NCBI RefSeq assembly: GCF_019431045.1
Contig: NZ_JAHXPT010000004.1
Location: 62,001-126,000, forward strand
DNA length: 64,000 bases
Reading direction: 5' to 3'
Origin: Clostridium weizhouense
GTDB lineage: Bacteria > Bacillota > Clostridia > Clostridiales > Clostridiaceae
Shown here: in pieces, positions 1 through 10,988 of the stretch
How the letters are laid out: the number at the start of each line of letters is the position of its first letter
Position numbering within the stretch: position 1 is the first letter of the stretch
Made by a program: the position numbers and the translations under genes
Notes under the pieces: generated by a model
What the model was told of the DNA's origin: nothing
The model's database searches: none
What the model saw: only the letters and a program-made list of their open reading frames with translations

Positions 1-736
1 ACGCTTCATGTCCTGGAGTATCTAAAAATGTAATTTGTTCTCCATTTAAATTTATAGTATACGCACCGATATGTTGAGTTATTCCACCCGCTTCTGTATC
101 TGTAACTCTTGCTTTTCTAATAGCATCAAGTAATGATGTCTTACCATGATCAACGTGACCCATAACAGTTACTATTGGTGGTCTCTTTGAAAGATTTTCT
201 TCATCATCTTCATCTATTTCTACAACTTCAAGTTCTTCAGTTACTTCTTGTTTACTTACTAATACTTCATAACTTTCACATACTTTTTCAGCTGTAGCAT
301 AATCTATCTCTTGATTTATTGCTGCCATAACTCCTGAGAAAATTAATGTTTTTATAACATCATTTGAAGGCTTATTAAGCTTTTCAGCTAATTCCTTAAC
401 AGTAATAGTTTCTCCAATTTCAATAATCATTTGAGTTTCTTCCATAGTTTCTTTACCTTCACCCTTATCTTCTCTTTTTATTTTTTTCTTTTTCTTAAGT
501 CCTTTATTAACTTCATCAGACAAAATTTCTTCATACTCATCAACTAAGCTTTTTGCTTCTTCACTAGATGGAGATTTTGTAGCAATTAATTCCTTTATTA
601 ATTGAGCTTCTTCATCTTCAATAGCACTCATATGGTTCTTTACTTCAACACCAAATTCATCCATTAGTAATGTTATTAAATCTTTTGAACTTACATTAAG
701 TTCTTTTGCTAATTCATACACTCTTATTTTTGACAT
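1..736 (-). CDS. infB: Translation initiation factor IF-2, N-terminal part
   Basis: IF-2 is the GTPase that places initiator tRNA on the 30S subunit and promotes subunit joining. The 245 residues visible contain the N-terminal IF2N helical domain (residues 1-50), a lysine-rich linker (81-90), a second IF2N-like segment (about 105-160), and the start of the G domain with G1 motif GHVDHGKT (193-200) and G3 motif DTPGHE (239-244). The reading frame is open at position 1, so the gene continues beyond the window. The ATG at 736 has a GGGGGTGA ribosome site 5-6 nt upstream. It is the last visible gene of the rimP-nusA-rnpM-ylxQ-infB operon, the usual order in Firmicutes. The linker is short compared with enterobacterial IF-2, as normal for clostridia. 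Confidence 0.97.
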   Translation of the reverse strand, partial: MSKIRVYELAKELNVSSKDLITLLMDEFGVEVKNHMSAIEDEEAQLIKELIATKSPSSEEAKSLVDEYEEILSDEVNKGLKKKKKIKREDKGEGKETMEETQMIIEIGETITVKELAEKLNKPSNDVIKTLIFSGVMAAINQEIDYATAEKVCESYEVLVSKQEVTEELEVVEIDEDDEENLSKRPPIVTVMGHVDHGKTSLLDAIRKARVTDTEAGGITQHIGAYTINLNGEQITFLDTPGHEA

Positions 737-755
737 AAAGTCACCCCCGTTATTA

Positions 756-1076
756 TTATCTACTCATATATTTCTTCTCCTCCTCATATAATTCTAGCAA
801 TCTTTTTGCCATATTGTTATCTAGAATTCCTAAAATCATAATTTCATCACGACCAATTGGAATACCTAATTGTTCTTTGGAGAAATCCTCAATATATGGT
901 ATATTCTTTTCAGTACAATGCTTTTTAAATTTTTCTTTTGAAGACTCTGATAAATCATTAGATATTATAAACAAATAAATTTTTGTTTTATTTCTTAAGT
1001 CATCACACTTACTATAACCCTCAAGCAAATTTCCAGATTTCTTTACAATTCCTAAAAAGTTAAAAAACTTATTCAT
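756..1076 (-). CDS. ylxQ: L7Ae-family RNA-binding protein YlxQ
   Basis: This 106-residue protein has the L7Ae/L30e fold expected of YlxQ, a small kink-turn RNA-binding protein whose exact role in bacteria is unclear. Recognisable features are the N-terminal [14 protein letters not shown] segment and the central [11 protein letters not shown] strand-turn, both typical of the family. Its ATG overlaps the end of rnpM by 8 nt, so the two are probably translationally coupled. The SD (AAGGAT) lies inside rnpM. It sits between rnpM and infB, the position it has across Firmicutes, which makes the assignment secure although the function is inferred only from the family. Confidence 0.9.
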   Translation of the reverse strand: MNKFFNFLGIVKKSGNLLEGYSKCDDLRNKTKIYLFIISNDLSESSKEKFKKHCTEKNIPYIEDFSKEQLGIPIGRDEIMILGILDNNMAKRLLELYEEEKKYMSR

Positions 1077-1335
1077 TTTCTATTTCATCCTTTAATCTTT
1101 CATAAATTTCTTCACTTATAGGGCTTTCTAAATTTCTGCTTAACCTCTTTGCTTTAAAAGCCTTTTCAAAACATGTTATATCTTTACAAATATAAGCACC
1201 TCTTCCTGACTTTTTGCCAGTTAAATCAACAGAAATTTCCCCTTCTGGGCTTTTAACTATTCTTATTAATTCCTTTTTAGGTTTCATTTCCATGCAACCA
1301 GTACACATCCTTAGAGGAATCTTCTTAACCTTCAT
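1069..1335 (-). CDS. rnpM: RNase P modulator RnpM (YlxR family)
   Basis: An 88-residue YlxR-family protein with the signature PLRMCTGC near the N terminus and the GRGAYIC motif in the middle. The B. subtilis homologue binds the RNase P RNA and dampens its activity, and the same role is inferred here. I chose the ATG at 1335, preceded by GAGAGGTG at 6-nt spacing. A GTG three codons upstream lies inside that SD and is unlikely to be used. The gene is 13 nt downstream of nusA and overlaps ylxQ by 8 nt. It belongs to the nusA-infB operon, linking transcription, tRNA maturation and translation initiation. Confidence 0.92.
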   Translation of the reverse strand: MKVKKIPLRMCTGCMEMKPKKELIRIVKSPEGEISVDLTGKKSGRGAYICKDITCFEKAFKAKRLSRNLESPISEEIYERLKDEIENE

Positions 1336-1348
1336 TAAAAACACCTCT

Positions 1349-2500
1349 CTATTCTTCTATGCTATTTTCATTTTCTGAATTATTAATTTCAGTAACAACC
1401 TCTTCTTCAGTAACTATTTCTTCATTTAAGTATTTTTCTTCTTCAGCATCTAAAGCGTCCTTTTGTGACTTACTTTTTATGTCTATTTTCCAATTTGTAA
1501 GTTTTGCTGCTAATCTTACGTTTTGACCTTCTTTACCTATTGCTAAAGAAAGTTGATTATCTTCTACTACGATTTTAGCTGATTTACTTTCTTCATCAAT
1601 TTCAGCACTTAATACTTTTGCTGGACTTAAAGCATTAGATATAAATTCTGCTGGATCTTTACTCCATTTTATTATATCAATTTTTTCATTTTTAAGTTCA
1701 TTAACTATATTTTGTACTCTAATTCCTTTAGGTCCTACACAAGCACCCATTGCATCTACTTCTTCATCATTAGAGTAAACTGCTATTTTACTTCTTGACC
1801 CAGCTTCTCTTGAAATACTTTTTATTTCTACTATTCCATTAAATATTTCTGGTACTTCTAATTCAAATAATCTTTTTACTAATCCTGGATGTGTTCTTGA
1901 AACATGCACTTGTGCACCTTTTGAAGTATTTTTCACTTCAACTATATATAATTTTAATTTTTCATTAAATTTATATTCTTCATTTGGCATTTGTTCATTA
2001 GGACCTATTATACCTTCAATCTTGCCTAAACTAACGAAAACCATACCTTTATCTTTTCTTAATATAGTACCTGTTATTATATCAAATTCTTTTTCTTTGT
2101 ATTCATCATATACTATATTTCTTTCAGCTTCCTTTATTCTTTGTGTAACTACTTGCTTAGCAAGTTGAGCAGCTACTCTTCCAAAGTTTTTAGGAGTAAC
2201 TTCTAAATCTACTATATCATCAACTTCATTTTTAGGATTTAAAGCCTTGGCTTCTTCTAATGAAATTTCAGTTACATCATCATATACTTCATCAACTACT
2301 ACTTTTTGAGCATATACATGAATTTCTCCTGTTTCCCTATTTATACTTATTTTTACATTCTGTGCAGACGTATTTAAATTTGCATAATTTTTTTTGTATG
2401 CTGCAACCATAGCGTCTTCAATAGTTGTAAAAAGTAAATCTTCACAAATCCCCTTTTCCTTTACTATTTCTTTAAGAGCGCCTATAAACTCTTGATTCAT
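1349..2500 (-). CDS. nusA: Transcription termination/antitermination factor NusA
   Basis: NusA binds RNA polymerase and modulates pausing, intrinsic termination and antitermination. The 383-residue sequence has the N-terminal polymerase-binding domain (start to about 130), an S1 domain (about 135-200, beginning near GTILRKDKGMVFVSLG), and KH1 and KH2 domains with GxxG loops GPKG and GKEG. It ends in a Glu/Asn-rich acidic tail and lacks the C-terminal acidic repeats of enterobacterial NusA, which is normal in Firmicutes. The gene follows rimP closely and begins with ATG after an AAGGAGG site. NusA would act on the many intrinsic terminators described in this window. Confidence 0.98.
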   Translation of the reverse strand: MNQEFIGALKEIVKEKGICEDLLFTTIEDAMVAAYKKNYANLNTSAQNVKISINRETGEIHVYAQKVVVDEVYDDVTEISLEEAKALNPKNEVDDIVDLEVTPKNFGRVAAQLAKQVVTQRIKEAERNIVYDEYKEKEFDIITGTILRKDKGMVFVSLGKIEGIIGPNEQMPNEEYKFNEKLKLYIVEVKNTSKGAQVHVSRTHPGLVKRLFELEVPEIFNGIVEIKSISREAGSRSKIAVYSNDEEVDAMGACVGPKGIRVQNIVNELKNEKIDIIKWSKDPAEFISNALSPAKVLSAEIDEESKSAKIVVEDNQLSLAIGKEGQNVRLAAKLTNWKIDIKSKSQKDALDAEEEKYLNEEIVTEEEVVTEINNSENENSIEE

Positions 2501-2516
2501 TTTTATACCCTCCTTG

Positions 2517-2978
2517 TTATATTTCCCCTTCTAAATTTGCACTTTTTATTTTTTCTTTTGGAACTTTAATTTCCTCTTTATCTTGAATTACTATAAAATC
2601 TTCATTTACATCTTTTAATATAGCTTTTATATTTTTCATTCCATTAAAAGAACTATTAAATCTTACTAACACTTCTCTTCCAATAAACATTTTAAAATGT
2701 TCTTCCTTATAAAGACCTCTATTAAGTCCTGGTGAAGATACTTCTAAGTAATATGAACTTTCAATCGGATCTTCAACATCTAGCATCTCACTAACCCTTC
2801 TTGAAACAGCTTCACAATCACTTAGTGATATACTTCCTTCTGGTTTATCGATATAGATTCTTAAATAGAATTCTCCATTTTCTTTTACGTATTCTACATA
2901 ATATAAATTATAAGATAATTCTAAAACAATCGGTTTTACTAATGCTTCTATTTTTTCAATTAAGACATCTTTTTTCAA
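2517..2978 (-). CDS. rimP: Ribosome maturation factor RimP
   Basis: RimP assists late 30S assembly near the S5/S12 region. The family core is clear: the motif [10 protein letters not shown] in the first half and a C-terminal SH3-like segment. I place the start at a TTG (2978) because GGGAGG lies 9 nt upstream; this gives 153 residues starting MKKDVLIEK, the usual length. A longer frame starting at another TTG (2999) has no SD and would include it as coding sequence. It is the first gene of the operon running to infB. The operon's upstream neighbour polC is separated by two terminator-like hairpins. Confidence 0.95.
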   Translation of the reverse strand: MKKDVLIEKIEALVKPIVLELSYNLYYVEYVKENGEFYLRIYIDKPEGSISLSDCEAVSRRVSEMLDVEDPIESSYYLEVSSPGLNRGLYKEEHFKMFIGREVLVRFNSSFNGMKNIKAILKDVNEDFIVIQDKEEIKVPKEKIKSANLEGEI

Positions 2979-3050
2979 TTCTCTAAACCTCCCTTTCAAT
3001 ATTCAATTTTAATTATTTATTTTGTTTTTAATTATAAATTTGTAATCAAA

Positions 3051-3078
3051 AACGCAACTATTTTAAAGTAGTTGCGTT
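3051..3078 (-). terminator. Intrinsic terminator downstream of polC (distal)
   Basis: A perfect 10-bp stem (AACGCAACTA at 3051-3060 with its complement at 3069-3078) and an 8-nt loop. On the minus strand it is followed by TTTTTGATT. It lies between polC and rimP and separates polC from the rimP-infB operon. Confidence 0.75.
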
Positions 3079-3089
3079 ACAAATAGAAA

Positions 3090-3111
3090 GAGCGGGTAAA
3101 CCTTCCCACTC
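3090..3111 (-). terminator. Second terminator-like hairpin downstream of polC
   Basis: A GC-rich 7-bp stem (GAGCGGG at 3090-3096 paired with CCCACTC at 3105-3111, one G-T pair) and an 8-nt loop, followed on the minus strand by TTTCTATTTG. It is the first of two hairpins in tandem after polC. A T-run also flanks it on the plus strand, but no plus-strand gene uses it. Confidence 0.5.
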
Positions 3112-3204
3112 CAATTTTTTAATCTATTGTCATTAAAAACTATTTACATCATATCATAAACAATAGATAAATACAAGAGTTATAAGAAGAACTCTATTTA
3201 TTTT

Positions 3205-6200
3205 CTAAAATAAAGATAATTGGTTTGTTTCTGATAAGCCTTCTAAACATCCATGATTAGTTAAACTTTCTATTACAGTTTTAGAAACTCCAGCTCTTAT
3301 TCTTAAATCCTCTTTTGAAATAAATTCTCCATCTACTCTCGCTTCTACAATATTCTTAGCTGCATTTTCCGCAACCCCTGGTAATGCATTTAATGGTGGG
3401 CGAAGTGCTCCGTCTTCAATTTTAAATTTAATTGCTTCTGATTTGTATAAATCAACTCTCAAAAATTTTATTCCTCTTTTATATGCTTCAAAACATAGTT
3501 CAAGTACAGTAATAAGTCCTTTATCTTTTACACTTGCATTATTACCAAGTTCATATAATTCTTGAAGTTTAGCATTAATTGCAGCTTCTCCAAGACATAT
3601 TAGATTTGCATCAAAGTCATCTGCTCTTACTGTAAAATATGTTGCATAATAAGCTTCTGGATAATAAACTTTATAATATGCTATTCTAACAGCCATCATA
3701 ACATAGGCAACAGCATGCCCTTTAGGGAACATATACTTTATTTTTTTGCAAGAACCTATATACCATTCTGGAACGTCATGTTCTTTCATTAATTTTTCAT
3801 CATCTTCCGAAAGTCCCTTACCTTTTCTTACCTTTTCCATTATTGTAAATGCACTTTTAGGTGGTAAATTTTTATACATTAAATAAACCATTATATCATC
3901 TCTTGTAGCTATACAATCTCTTAATGTAGTGAAACCTTCTTTTATATAATACTGAGCATTATTAAGCCAAACATCAGTACCATGAGAAAGTCCAGATATT
4001 CTGACTAAATCTGCAAAAGTTTTGGGTTGAGTATCTACAAGCATACCTCTAACAAATTTAGTACCAAATTCAGGAAGCCCATAACTTCCAACCTCACATC
4101 CCAACTCTTCTTTTGTAACTCCTAATGCATTTGGAGATGTAAATAAACTCAATACTTTCTCGTCATTTAAAGGTATTGTTTTAGGATCAAGACCAGTTAA
4201 ATCTTGTAACATTCTAAGTACAGTTGGATCATCATGTCCTAGTATATCTAATTTTAACAGTCTACCACTTATTGAATGATAATCAAAATGTGTTGTTACA
4301 ACATCAGTATCATTATCATCTGCAGGATGCTGGATAGGACAAAAATTATAAATCTCATTATCTGAAGGTACAACCATTATTCCTCCTGGATGCTGTCCTG
4401 TAGTTCTTTTAATCCCTGTACAACCAATTGTAAGTCTTTCTATTTCTGCTTGTGATGCTCTAATTTCTCTTTCATCTAAATATTTTTTAACATACCCATA
4501 TGCGGTTTTCTCAGCAACTGTTCCAATTGTGCCTGCTTTAAATGTATGACCTTTACCAAATAGAACTTCTGTATATCTATGAACAACTCCTTGGTATTCT
4601 CCTGAAAAATTAAGATCTATATCAGGTTCCTTATCTCCCTCAAATCCTAAGAATGTTTCAAAAGGTATATCATGACCATCTTTTTTGTAAGGAGTTCCAC
4701 AATCTGCACAATCTTTATCAGGCAAATCTGCTCCTGAACTTACTGAACCATCTAAAAAGAATTCAGATTTTTTACAATTAGGACATACATAATGAGGAGG
4801 CAATCCATTAACTTCAGTAATATCTGACATTGTAGCTACAAATGATGATCCTACTGACCCTCTTGATCCAACTAAATATCCATCTTCTGTAGATTTTGCA
4901 ACAAGTTTTTGTGCTATAAGATAAAGTACTGCATATCCATTATTAATTATAGAATTTAATTCTTTATCTAATCTTTTCTGTACCACTTCCGGAAGATTAT
5001 CACCATATATATCATGTACCTTTTTTAATGTCATATTTTTAATTTCTTCTTCTGCACCATCGATTTTAGGAGGATAAGTTTCATCTGGAATAGGTTTTAT
5101 TACATCAATGCTATCAGCAATTTTTTTAGGATTATCAATAACAACTTCTTTTGCTATATCTTCTCCTAAATAAGAAAATTCTTTTAACATTTCTTCTGTT
5201 GTTTTCAAATACAAAGGGGGTTGATTATCAGCATCTGAAAATCCTTGTCCTGCCATAATGATTCTTCTAAAAGCTTCGTCATTAGGATTTAGAAAATGTA
5301 CATCTCCTGTTGCAACCGTAGGTTTATTACATTCTTTTCCAAGTCTGTATATTTTTCTATTGATCTCTCTTAATTCTTCTTCATCTTTTACTGATCCTTT
5401 TTGAATAAGAAAATTATTATTTTCAATAGGCTGGATTTCTACATAATCATAAAATCCAATAATTTCTTTTAGTTCTTCATCACTTCTTCCATCTAAGACC
5501 GCTCTATATAATTCACCTGCTTCACAAGCTGAACCTATAATAAGACCTTCACGCATTTCTGAAAGTAATGTTTTAGGAGTTCTTGGTCTTCTAAAGAAAT
5601 TATTTATATGTGCTTCTGATACTAACTTATAAAGGTTTTTTAATCCTTGCTGTGTTTTGGCTAAAATAATTATATGATATGTTGGTTGTTTTTTTATATC
5701 CACCTTTGATAAAAATAACTCATTTAATAATTTTAAATCATTTAACTCATAATCTTCTTTTATTTTTTCAAATGATTTCAAAAGTATATCTGCTGTTGCT
5801 TTAGCATCATCTACTGCTCTATGGTGATTTTCAAGAGAAATTCCTAAATGTTTAGCAACTATATTTAGTTTAACCTTTTTTAATTCAGGATATAAAAACC
5901 TACATAATGTAACTGTATCCAATATTGGAAGATCAAATCTTATATTTAAATCTCTACAATTTTTCTTAATAAAACCAGTATCAAACGAAGCATTATGTGC
6001 TACTATGACACTACTTTTACAAAATTCCATAAATTTAGGAAGTATGTTTTCAATATTTTCTGCATCCTTTACCATATCATTATTTATAGTTGTTAATTCT
6101 GTAATTTTATATGGAATATCTCTTTCAGGGTTAACAAAACAACTAAATCTATCTACAATTTCACTATTTTTAATTTTAACTGCACCAATTTCTATTATCT

Positions 6201-7566
6201 TATCATTAACTGGAGAAAATCCTGTTGTTTCAATATCAAAAACTACAAAAGTATCATCTAATGAATTTCCTTTTTCATTTATTACAAGTGGAACTCCATT
6301 ATCAACTAAATATCCCTCAACACCATAAAGTATTTTTATTTTATTTTTCTTTGCTGCAATTTGAGCCTCAGGATAAGCTTGAACTACACCATGATCTGTT
6401 ATAGCAATAGCCTCATGTCCCCATTTAGCAGCTGTTTCAACAATCTTAGCTGCAGATGTTATTCCATCCATACTGCTCATATTAGTATGTAAGTGTAATT
6501 CAATTCTCTTTTCTTGAGCTCCATCAGTCCTCTCTATTTTTTTCATTCTAGCTATATCTCTACCCATTATTACAACTTCTCTTGCATAGGTATCATATAC
6601 AGCTTCTCCTCTTACTTTACAATAAAGCCCTTTCTTAACTTCATCTAATACAGCCTCTTTATCTTGTGCCTTTAAGAAACATTTAACTGTAATTGAACTA
6701 GTATAATCAGTAACATAAAATGTTAAAATTGTTTTTCCTGTTTTTGTTTCAATAATATCAGTTTTAAAAACTTCTCCAATTATAGCAACATATCCTGTTG
6801 TTTCATCTATATCTTTTATAAGAGTTGGTTCTGTCTTGATTCCTCTTCCAAGAATAGTATTCTCATCCTTAGGCTCTCTTTTATATGAATTATATTCTCG
6901 CTTATTTTCATTATTTTTATAATTTTTCTCATTCGATTGTTGAGAAACTTTAGGTTTGCTTTGATTAGTTACTGATCTATTATTCATAACTTCTTTTATT
7001 ATTTTAAGATTTTCCTCTTTCTTCTTAACTTCATATTCTTCAGTAGTTAAAAGTGTTGAGTCAAGCTTAAAATTAACTTTTGCTGAAACACTAAATATAT
7101 CTTTTATATTATTTTGTAATAATATATTTAGTTTTTTATTTAAAACATGTTTTATAAGAGTTTCATTTCCAGAATATATATTTATTGATTTATTTTCAAT
7201 TTTTCTATGTTTTGAATATAAAATAGGACGACATAGTGGAAATTTTTTTGCTAATTCTTCTGCAACATTAACCCATTGCTTCTCGTTAATTTCTTCTAAT
7301 GATAAATTACTTACATCCTTATAACATAAAAATTCTATATTTATATCAAAACCTAGATTTTTTACAATTATTTTTTTTAAGTTTTCCTCTTCTTGATTAT
7401 TAAGTGATTCTATAGATTTTAATGTAACTTTAAGAACATCGCTTTTTTTATAAAATTGAAATCTTAATAGTCGTATTTCTTTATTCTCTAATGCTTCATT
7501 ATTATTAATTTCTTTTGTTAACTTTTGTATGAACTCTCTACTTATAAGAATCACTCTCCTCTCCAC
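3205..7566 (-). CDS. polC: DNA polymerase III alpha subunit, PolC type
   Basis: PolC is the main replicative polymerase of low-GC Gram-positives. The 1453-residue frame shows an OB region followed by a PHP domain ([13 protein letters not shown] near 353), an inserted DEDD 3'-5' exonuclease (DIETTG near 441), a zinc finger (CPNC...CADCG near 920-960), and the palm with [12 protein letters not shown] near 980. Length is typical (about 1430-1460). The exact start is uncertain: the frame opens with GTG at 7566, which has no SD, while the strong GGAGAGGAG lies inside the first codons and points to a start at residue 6-7 (GTG or ATT near 7551-7546). A 12-bp hairpin ends 8 nt before this SD. polC follows dxr-rseP-ispG and is closed by two hairpins before rimP. 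Confidence 0.96.
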   Translation of the reverse strand: MERRVILISREFIQKLTKEINNNEALENKEIRLLRFQFYKKSDVLKVTLKSIESLNNQEEENLKKIIVKNLGFDINIEFLCYKDVSNLSLEEINEKQWVNVAEELAKKFPLCRPILYSKHRKIENKSINIYSGNETLIKHVLNKKLNILLQNNIKDIFSVSAKVNFKLDSTLLTTEEYEVKKKEENLKIIKEVMNNRSVTNQSKPKVSQQSNEKNYKNNENKREYNSYKREPKDENTILGRGIKTEPTLIKDIDETTGYVAIIGEVFKTDIIETKTGKTILTFYVTDYTSSITVKCFLKAQDKEAVLDEVKKGLYCKVRGEAVYDTYAREVVIMGRDIARMKKIERTDGAQEKRIELHLHTNMSSMDGITSAAKIVETAAKWGHEAIAITDHGVVQAYPEAQIAAKKNKIKILYGVEGYLVDNGVPLVINEKGNSLDDTFVVFDIETTGFSPVNDKIIEIGAVKIKNSEIVDRFSCFVNPERDIPYKITELTTINNDMVKDAENIENILPKFMEFCKSSVIVAHNASFDTGFIKKNCRDLNIRFDLPILDTVTLCRFLYPELKKVKLNIVAKHLGISLENHHRAVDDAKATADILLKSFEKIKEDYELNDLKLLNELFLSKVDIKKQPTYHIIILAKTQQGLKNLYKLVSEAHINNFFRRPRTPKTLLSEMREGLIIGSACEAGELYRAVLDGRSDEELKEIIGFYDYVEIQPIENNNFLIQKGSVKDEEELREINRKIYRLGKECNKPTVATGDVHFLNPNDEAFRRIIMAGQGFSDADNQPPLYLKTTEEMLKEFSYLGEDIAKEVVIDNPKKIADSIDVIKPIPDETYPPKIDGAEEEIKNMTLKKVHDIYGDNLPEVVQKRLDKELNSIINNGYAVLYLIAQKLVAKSTEDGYLVGSRGSVGSSFVATMSDITEVNGLPPHYVCPNCKKSEFFLDGSVSSGADLPDKDCADCGTPYKKDGHDIPFETFLGFEGDKEPDIDLNFSGEYQGVVHRYTEVLFGKGHTFKAGTIGTVAEKTAYGYVKKYLDEREIRASQAEIERLTIGCTGIKRTTGQHPGGIMVVPSDNEIYNFCPIQHPADDNDTDVVTTHFDYHSISGRLLKLDILGHDDPTVLRMLQDLTGLDPKTIPLNDEKVLSLFTSPNALGVTKEELGCEVGSYGLPEFGTKFVRGMLVDTQPKTFADLVRISGLSHGTDVWLNNAQYYIKEGFTTLRDCIATRDDIMVYLMYKNLPPKSAFTIMEKVRKGKGLSEDDEKLMKEHDVPEWYIGSCKKIKYMFPKGHAVAYVMMAVRIAYYKVYYPEAYYATYFTVRADDFDANLICLGEAAINAKLQELYELGNNASVKDKGLITVLELCFEAYKRGIKFLRVDLYKSEAIKFKIEDGALRPPLNALPGVAENAAKNIVEARVDGEFISKEDLRIRAGVSKTVIESLTNHGCLEGLSETNQLSLF

Positions 7567-7570
7567 AAAT

Positions 7571-7598
7571 AAATAGAGGGATTTTCATCCCTCTATTT
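7571..7598 (-). terminator. Strong hairpin immediately upstream of the polC ribosome site
   Basis: A perfect 12-bp stem (AAATAGAGGGAT at 7571-7582 and its complement at 7587-7598) with a 4-nt loop lies between ispG and polC. On the minus strand it is followed by ATTTGTGG, a poor U-tract, and then directly by the polC SD. It could be an imperfect ispG terminator, a partial attenuator for polC, or an RNA-stability element. The sequence alone does not decide. Confidence 0.6.
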
Positions 7599-7663
7599 AT
7601 TCTTACTTTATATTATAATGCTTTAATAAAAAATATAAAACATTATTTTAATATATTATCGTA

Positions 7664-8722
7664 TTAAAGATTATTTATTTCTTCCATAAGAGCATCTATA
7701 AGTTCTTCTTCTTTAACTTTCTTTATAATCTGCCCTTTTTTAAATATAATCCCTTCACCTTTTCCTCCCGCTATACCAATGTCAGCTTCTCTAGCTTCTC
7801 CAGGCCCATTTACAACACATCCCATAACAGCAACTTTAATATCTTTATTACAAGACTCTAATCTCTTTTCAACTTCATTAGCAATATTAATAAGATTAAT
7901 TTGTGTTCTTCCACATGTAGGGCAAGAAACAAAGTTAACTCCACCTTTTTTTAGCCCTAAAGATTTAAGTATTTCAATTGCAACTTTTATTTCTTCAACT
8001 GGATCACTAGTTAAAGATACTCTTATAGTATCACCTATCCCCTCAGCAAGAAGAGTTCCTATACCTATACTTGATTTTATAGTACCCTTATTAACAGTTC
8101 CTGATTCTGTAACTCCTAAATGAAGAGGATAATTACATTTTTCTCCTATTAATCTATAGCAATCTATCATCATTCTAACATCTGATGATTTTATAGAAAC
8201 AACTATATCATAAAAATTCATATCTTCTAAAATCTTTATATGTCTTAATGCACTTTCAACTAATCCTTCTGGTGTAGGACTTCCATACTTCTCTAATATA
8301 TCCTTTTCTAAAGAACCTGAATTAACACCTATTCTTATAGGTATATTTTTTTCTTTGCAAGCCTGTGCAACTAATCTAACTCTTTCAACACTTCCTATAT
8401 TTCCAGGATTAATTCTTAAAGCTGATATTCCATTTTCAATTGATTTAAGGGCTAATTTATAATCAAAATGTATATCTGCAACTACTGGTATTGGTGATTT
8501 TTCAGTTATTTCTTTTAATGCCTCTGCTGCTTCCATATCTAAGACAGCACATCTTATAATCTCACATCCTGCATTATATAATAAATTTATTTGATTTAAT
8601 GTTTTCTCTATATCTCTTGTATCTGTATTAGTCATTGATTGAATTGTTATAGGAGAATCTCCCCCAACATACACCTCTCCAACTTTAACTTTTCTTGAAA
8701 TTCTTCTTTTCACTTTTTTCAT
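7664..8722 (-). CDS. ispG: 4-hydroxy-3-methylbut-2-enyl diphosphate synthase IspG
   Basis: IspG is the [4Fe-4S] enzyme that converts methylerythritol cyclodiphosphate to HMBPP in the MEP isoprenoid pathway. The 352-residue protein has the N-terminal TIM-barrel start (ITIQSMTNTDTRD, residues 25-37) and the C-terminal cluster-binding domain with cysteines C267, C270 (CPTCGRTQ) and C302 (GCVVNGPGEA). The short two-domain bacterial form is present. It is 3 nt downstream of rseP and in an operon with dxr, an earlier step of the same pathway. The undecaprenyl synthase uppS, a main consumer of the products, lies just upstream in the same region. Confidence 0.98.
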   Translation of the reverse strand: MKKVKRRISRKVKVGEVYVGGDSPITIQSMTNTDTRDIEKTLNQINLLYNAGCEIIRCAVLDMEAAEALKEITEKSPIPVVADIHFDYKLALKSIENGISALRINPGNIGSVERVRLVAQACKEKNIPIRIGVNSGSLEKDILEKYGSPTPEGLVESALRHIKILEDMNFYDIVVSIKSSDVRMMIDCYRLIGEKCNYPLHLGVTESGTVNKGTIKSSIGIGTLLAEGIGDTIRVSLTSDPVEEIKVAIEILKSLGLKKGGVNFVSCPTCGRTQINLINIANEVEKRLESCNKDIKVAVMGCVVNGPGEAREADIGIAGGKGEGIIFKKGQIIKKVKEEELIDALMEEINNL

Positions 8723-8725
8723 CTC

Positions 8726-9736
8726 CTAAAACTTAACGGGGAATATAATATCCTTTATCGTTACTAAAATCATAAGCCCTATAAGTAACATGAATCCTAC
8801 ATAATTTAATGCTCCAACTATCTTATCTGGAACTTTTCTTCGTGTTATTAATTCAATTAATAAAATCACAGTCCAACCACCATCTAATGCGGGAAATGGT
8901 AACATATTAAATACAGCTAAACTAACACTAATGAAACCTACAAAGTACACTAAATTCCAAAGTCCACTTTTCGCTGTTGCTGCTGACATCTTAATTATTG
9001 TAACCGGACCACCAACATCAGTTTTAACATTAAGTTTTCCTGTAAATAACATGTTAAATGATTTAAATGTTTGAGACACTAAAGATATTGTTTGATTAAA
9101 GCTTTGCTTAATACTTCCTCCTAAAGTTGGATTAGTTTCTCTTCCTAAAGAAAATCCAACTTGATATTGCCCTTGTTCATTTTGCACAGGAGTAATTGTA
9201 AGATTTTTAATCTCTTCCCCACTTTTTATAGTAAAATTTACTGGTTCTCCTTTTGACATTAATATTCCAGTTAAAACATCATCAGCTGTAAATACTTTTG
9301 AATTATTTACTTTCAAGAATTTATCTCCTTCTTGTAAACCTGCTTCATAAGCAGGAGATGCTTCTTTAATAGTTGCTATTTCAGATAAATTATAACCAAA
9401 TTTTCCAAAAATAGTGGCAAATAATAATATAGCTAATATGTAATTCATAGCTGCTCCAGCAATTATTATACTGATCCTTCTTAAAGGTGACTTAGCAGAA
9501 AAACTTCTTTCATCTTCTACATCTTCTTCTTCTCCCATCATCTTTACATATCCGCCTATTGGAAATATTCCTAATGAATACTTAGTTTCCTTCCCTTGCT
9601 TTGAAAATATCTTCGGTCCCATTCCTATTGCAAATTCATCAACTTTTACTCCATTTAATTTAGCTAATGCAAAATGTCCAAATTCATGAACTATTATTAA
9701 TATACCAAAAGCTAATATTGCCCAAATAATATACAT
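8726..9736 (-). CDS. rseP: Site-2 membrane zinc protease RseP/RasP
   Basis: This intramembrane metalloprotease cleaves transmembrane segments of anti-sigma factors and signal-peptide remnants. The zinc-binding HEFGH motif is in the first membrane helix (residues 17-21), a single PDZ domain fills roughly residues 105-190, and the second active-site motif NMLPFPALDGG is at 277-287, followed by C-terminal membrane helices. Length 336 fits the Firmicute RasP type. It lies between dxr and ispG, the order also seen in Bacillus. No anti-sigma substrate is encoded nearby, so the target is unknown. Confidence 0.96.
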   Translation of the reverse strand: MYIIWAILAFGILIIVHEFGHFALAKLNGVKVDEFAIGMGPKIFSKQGKETKYSLGIFPIGGYVKMMGEEEDVEDERSFSAKSPLRRISIIIAGAAMNYILAILLFATIFGKFGYNLSEIATIKEASPAYEAGLQEGDKFLKVNNSKVFTADDVLTGILMSKGEPVNFTIKSGEEIKNLTITPVQNEQGQYQVGFSLGRETNPTLGGSIKQSFNQTISLVSQTFKSFNMLFTGKLNVKTDVGGPVTIIKMSAATAKSGLWNLVYFVGFISVSLAVFNMLPFPALDGGWTVILLIELITRRKVPDKIVGALNYVGFMLLIGLMILVTIKDIIFPVKF

Positions 9737-9752
9737 TCTACTCCATCCTCTC

Positions 9753-10910
9753 CTATATACTAGATACTACATATTCTTTAACCTTTTTATCTAAATCAAT
9801 TATATTTTCTAGTGTTAAAGATTTTATAACTTCATCTTTAAAAACATCCATACATTTTTCTATAATCTCTGATATCTCTAAAAACTTTATTTTTCTATTT
9901 AAAAACATCTCTACAGCAGCTTCATTTGCCCCATTTAATATTGTTGGCATAAGTCCACCTATTTTTCCTGCTTTAAATGCAAGGTTTAATGCTTTAAAAG
10001 TTTCTAAGTCAGGCTTTTCAAATGTCAACTTAGATACTTCATAAAAATCTAATGTATTAGCAATAAGATTTTTCCTTTCTGTATAGTTAAGTGCATATTG
10101 TATCGGCAACCTCATATCTGGTGCACCTAACTGCGCAATTATACTTCCATCAGTATATTCAACCATTGAATGTACCACACTTTGAGGATGAACTACTACT
10201 TGTATATTTTCATATGCACATTCAAAAAGCCAATGAGCTTCTATTACTTCAAGCCCTTTATTCATTAAAGTAGCAGAATCAATCGAAATTTTTCTTCCCA
10301 TATTCCATTTAGGATGTTTTAATGCATCTTCTACTTCTATCTCTTTTAACTCATTTAATTTTTTACCTCTAAAAGGTCCTCCAGAAGCAGTTAAGATTAT
10401 TTTCTTTAAAGTTTTTAAATCATTTCCTCTTAATGATTGGTATATTGCACTATGTTCTGAATCCACTGGTAATATTTTTACCCCATATTTTTTAGCTTCA
10501 TTCATAACAAGTTCCCCAGCAACAACTAAAGTTTCTTTATTGGCTAGAGCTATATCTTTTTTAGCTCTTATCGCCTTTATAGTAGGTTCCAATCCTATCA
10601 TACCAACTAAAGATGTCAATACTATGTCAACCTCTTCTAACGAAGCTATTTTATTAATTCCATCCATTCCCGAAAATACTTTTGTGCCTTTATTATTCTT
10701 ATTACAATATGTTTCTATTTCTTCTGCACAATCTATATTCATCATTCCCACATATAAAGGATCAAATTCATTTATTATTTCAATCATCTTCTTAACAGAT
10801 GAATTAGCTGTAGCACCAATTAATTTTAATTCTCCCTTAGATTTTTTAATTACATCTAGAGTTTGCGTTCCAATAGAACCTGTAACCCCTAATATAGAAA
10901 GTTTCTTCAT
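9753..10910 (-). CDS. dxr: 1-deoxy-D-xylulose 5-phosphate reductoisomerase
   Basis: Dxr makes 2-C-methyl-D-erythritol 4-phosphate, the first committed MEP-pathway step, using NADPH. The nucleotide-binding loop GVTGSIG is at residues 8-14, and the metal/substrate site contains D150 and E152 (DSEHSAIYQS). The sequence ASGGPFRG and the MNKGLEVIEAHWLF segment are also characteristic. The 385-residue length is normal. The ATG has an AGGAGG site 8 nt upstream. The gene is the first of a dxr-rseP-ispG set; the upstream permease gene is separated by about 78 nt of A+T-rich sequence. Confidence 0.98.
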   Translation of the reverse strand: MKKLSILGVTGSIGTQTLDVIKKSKGELKLIGATANSSVKKMIEIINEFDPLYVGMMNIDCAEEIETYCNKNNKGTKVFSGMDGINKIASLEEVDIVLTSLVGMIGLEPTIKAIRAKKDIALANKETLVVAGELVMNEAKKYGVKILPVDSEHSAIYQSLRGNDLKTLKKIILTASGGPFRGKKLNELKEIEVEDALKHPKWNMGRKISIDSATLMNKGLEVIEAHWLFECAYENIQVVVHPQSVVHSMVEYTDGSIIAQLGAPDMRLPIQYALNYTERKNLIANTLDFYEVSKLTFEKPDLETFKALNLAFKAGKIGGLMPTILNGANEAAVEMFLNRKIKFLEISEIIEKCMDVFKDEVIKSLTLENIIDLDKKVKEYVVSSI

Positions 10911-10988
10911 TAATTTATCCTCCTAAAAGTATATTATGGATATTATAAAAATAATATTTGTGTATTAATCTTCCATTTCAAAATACAT

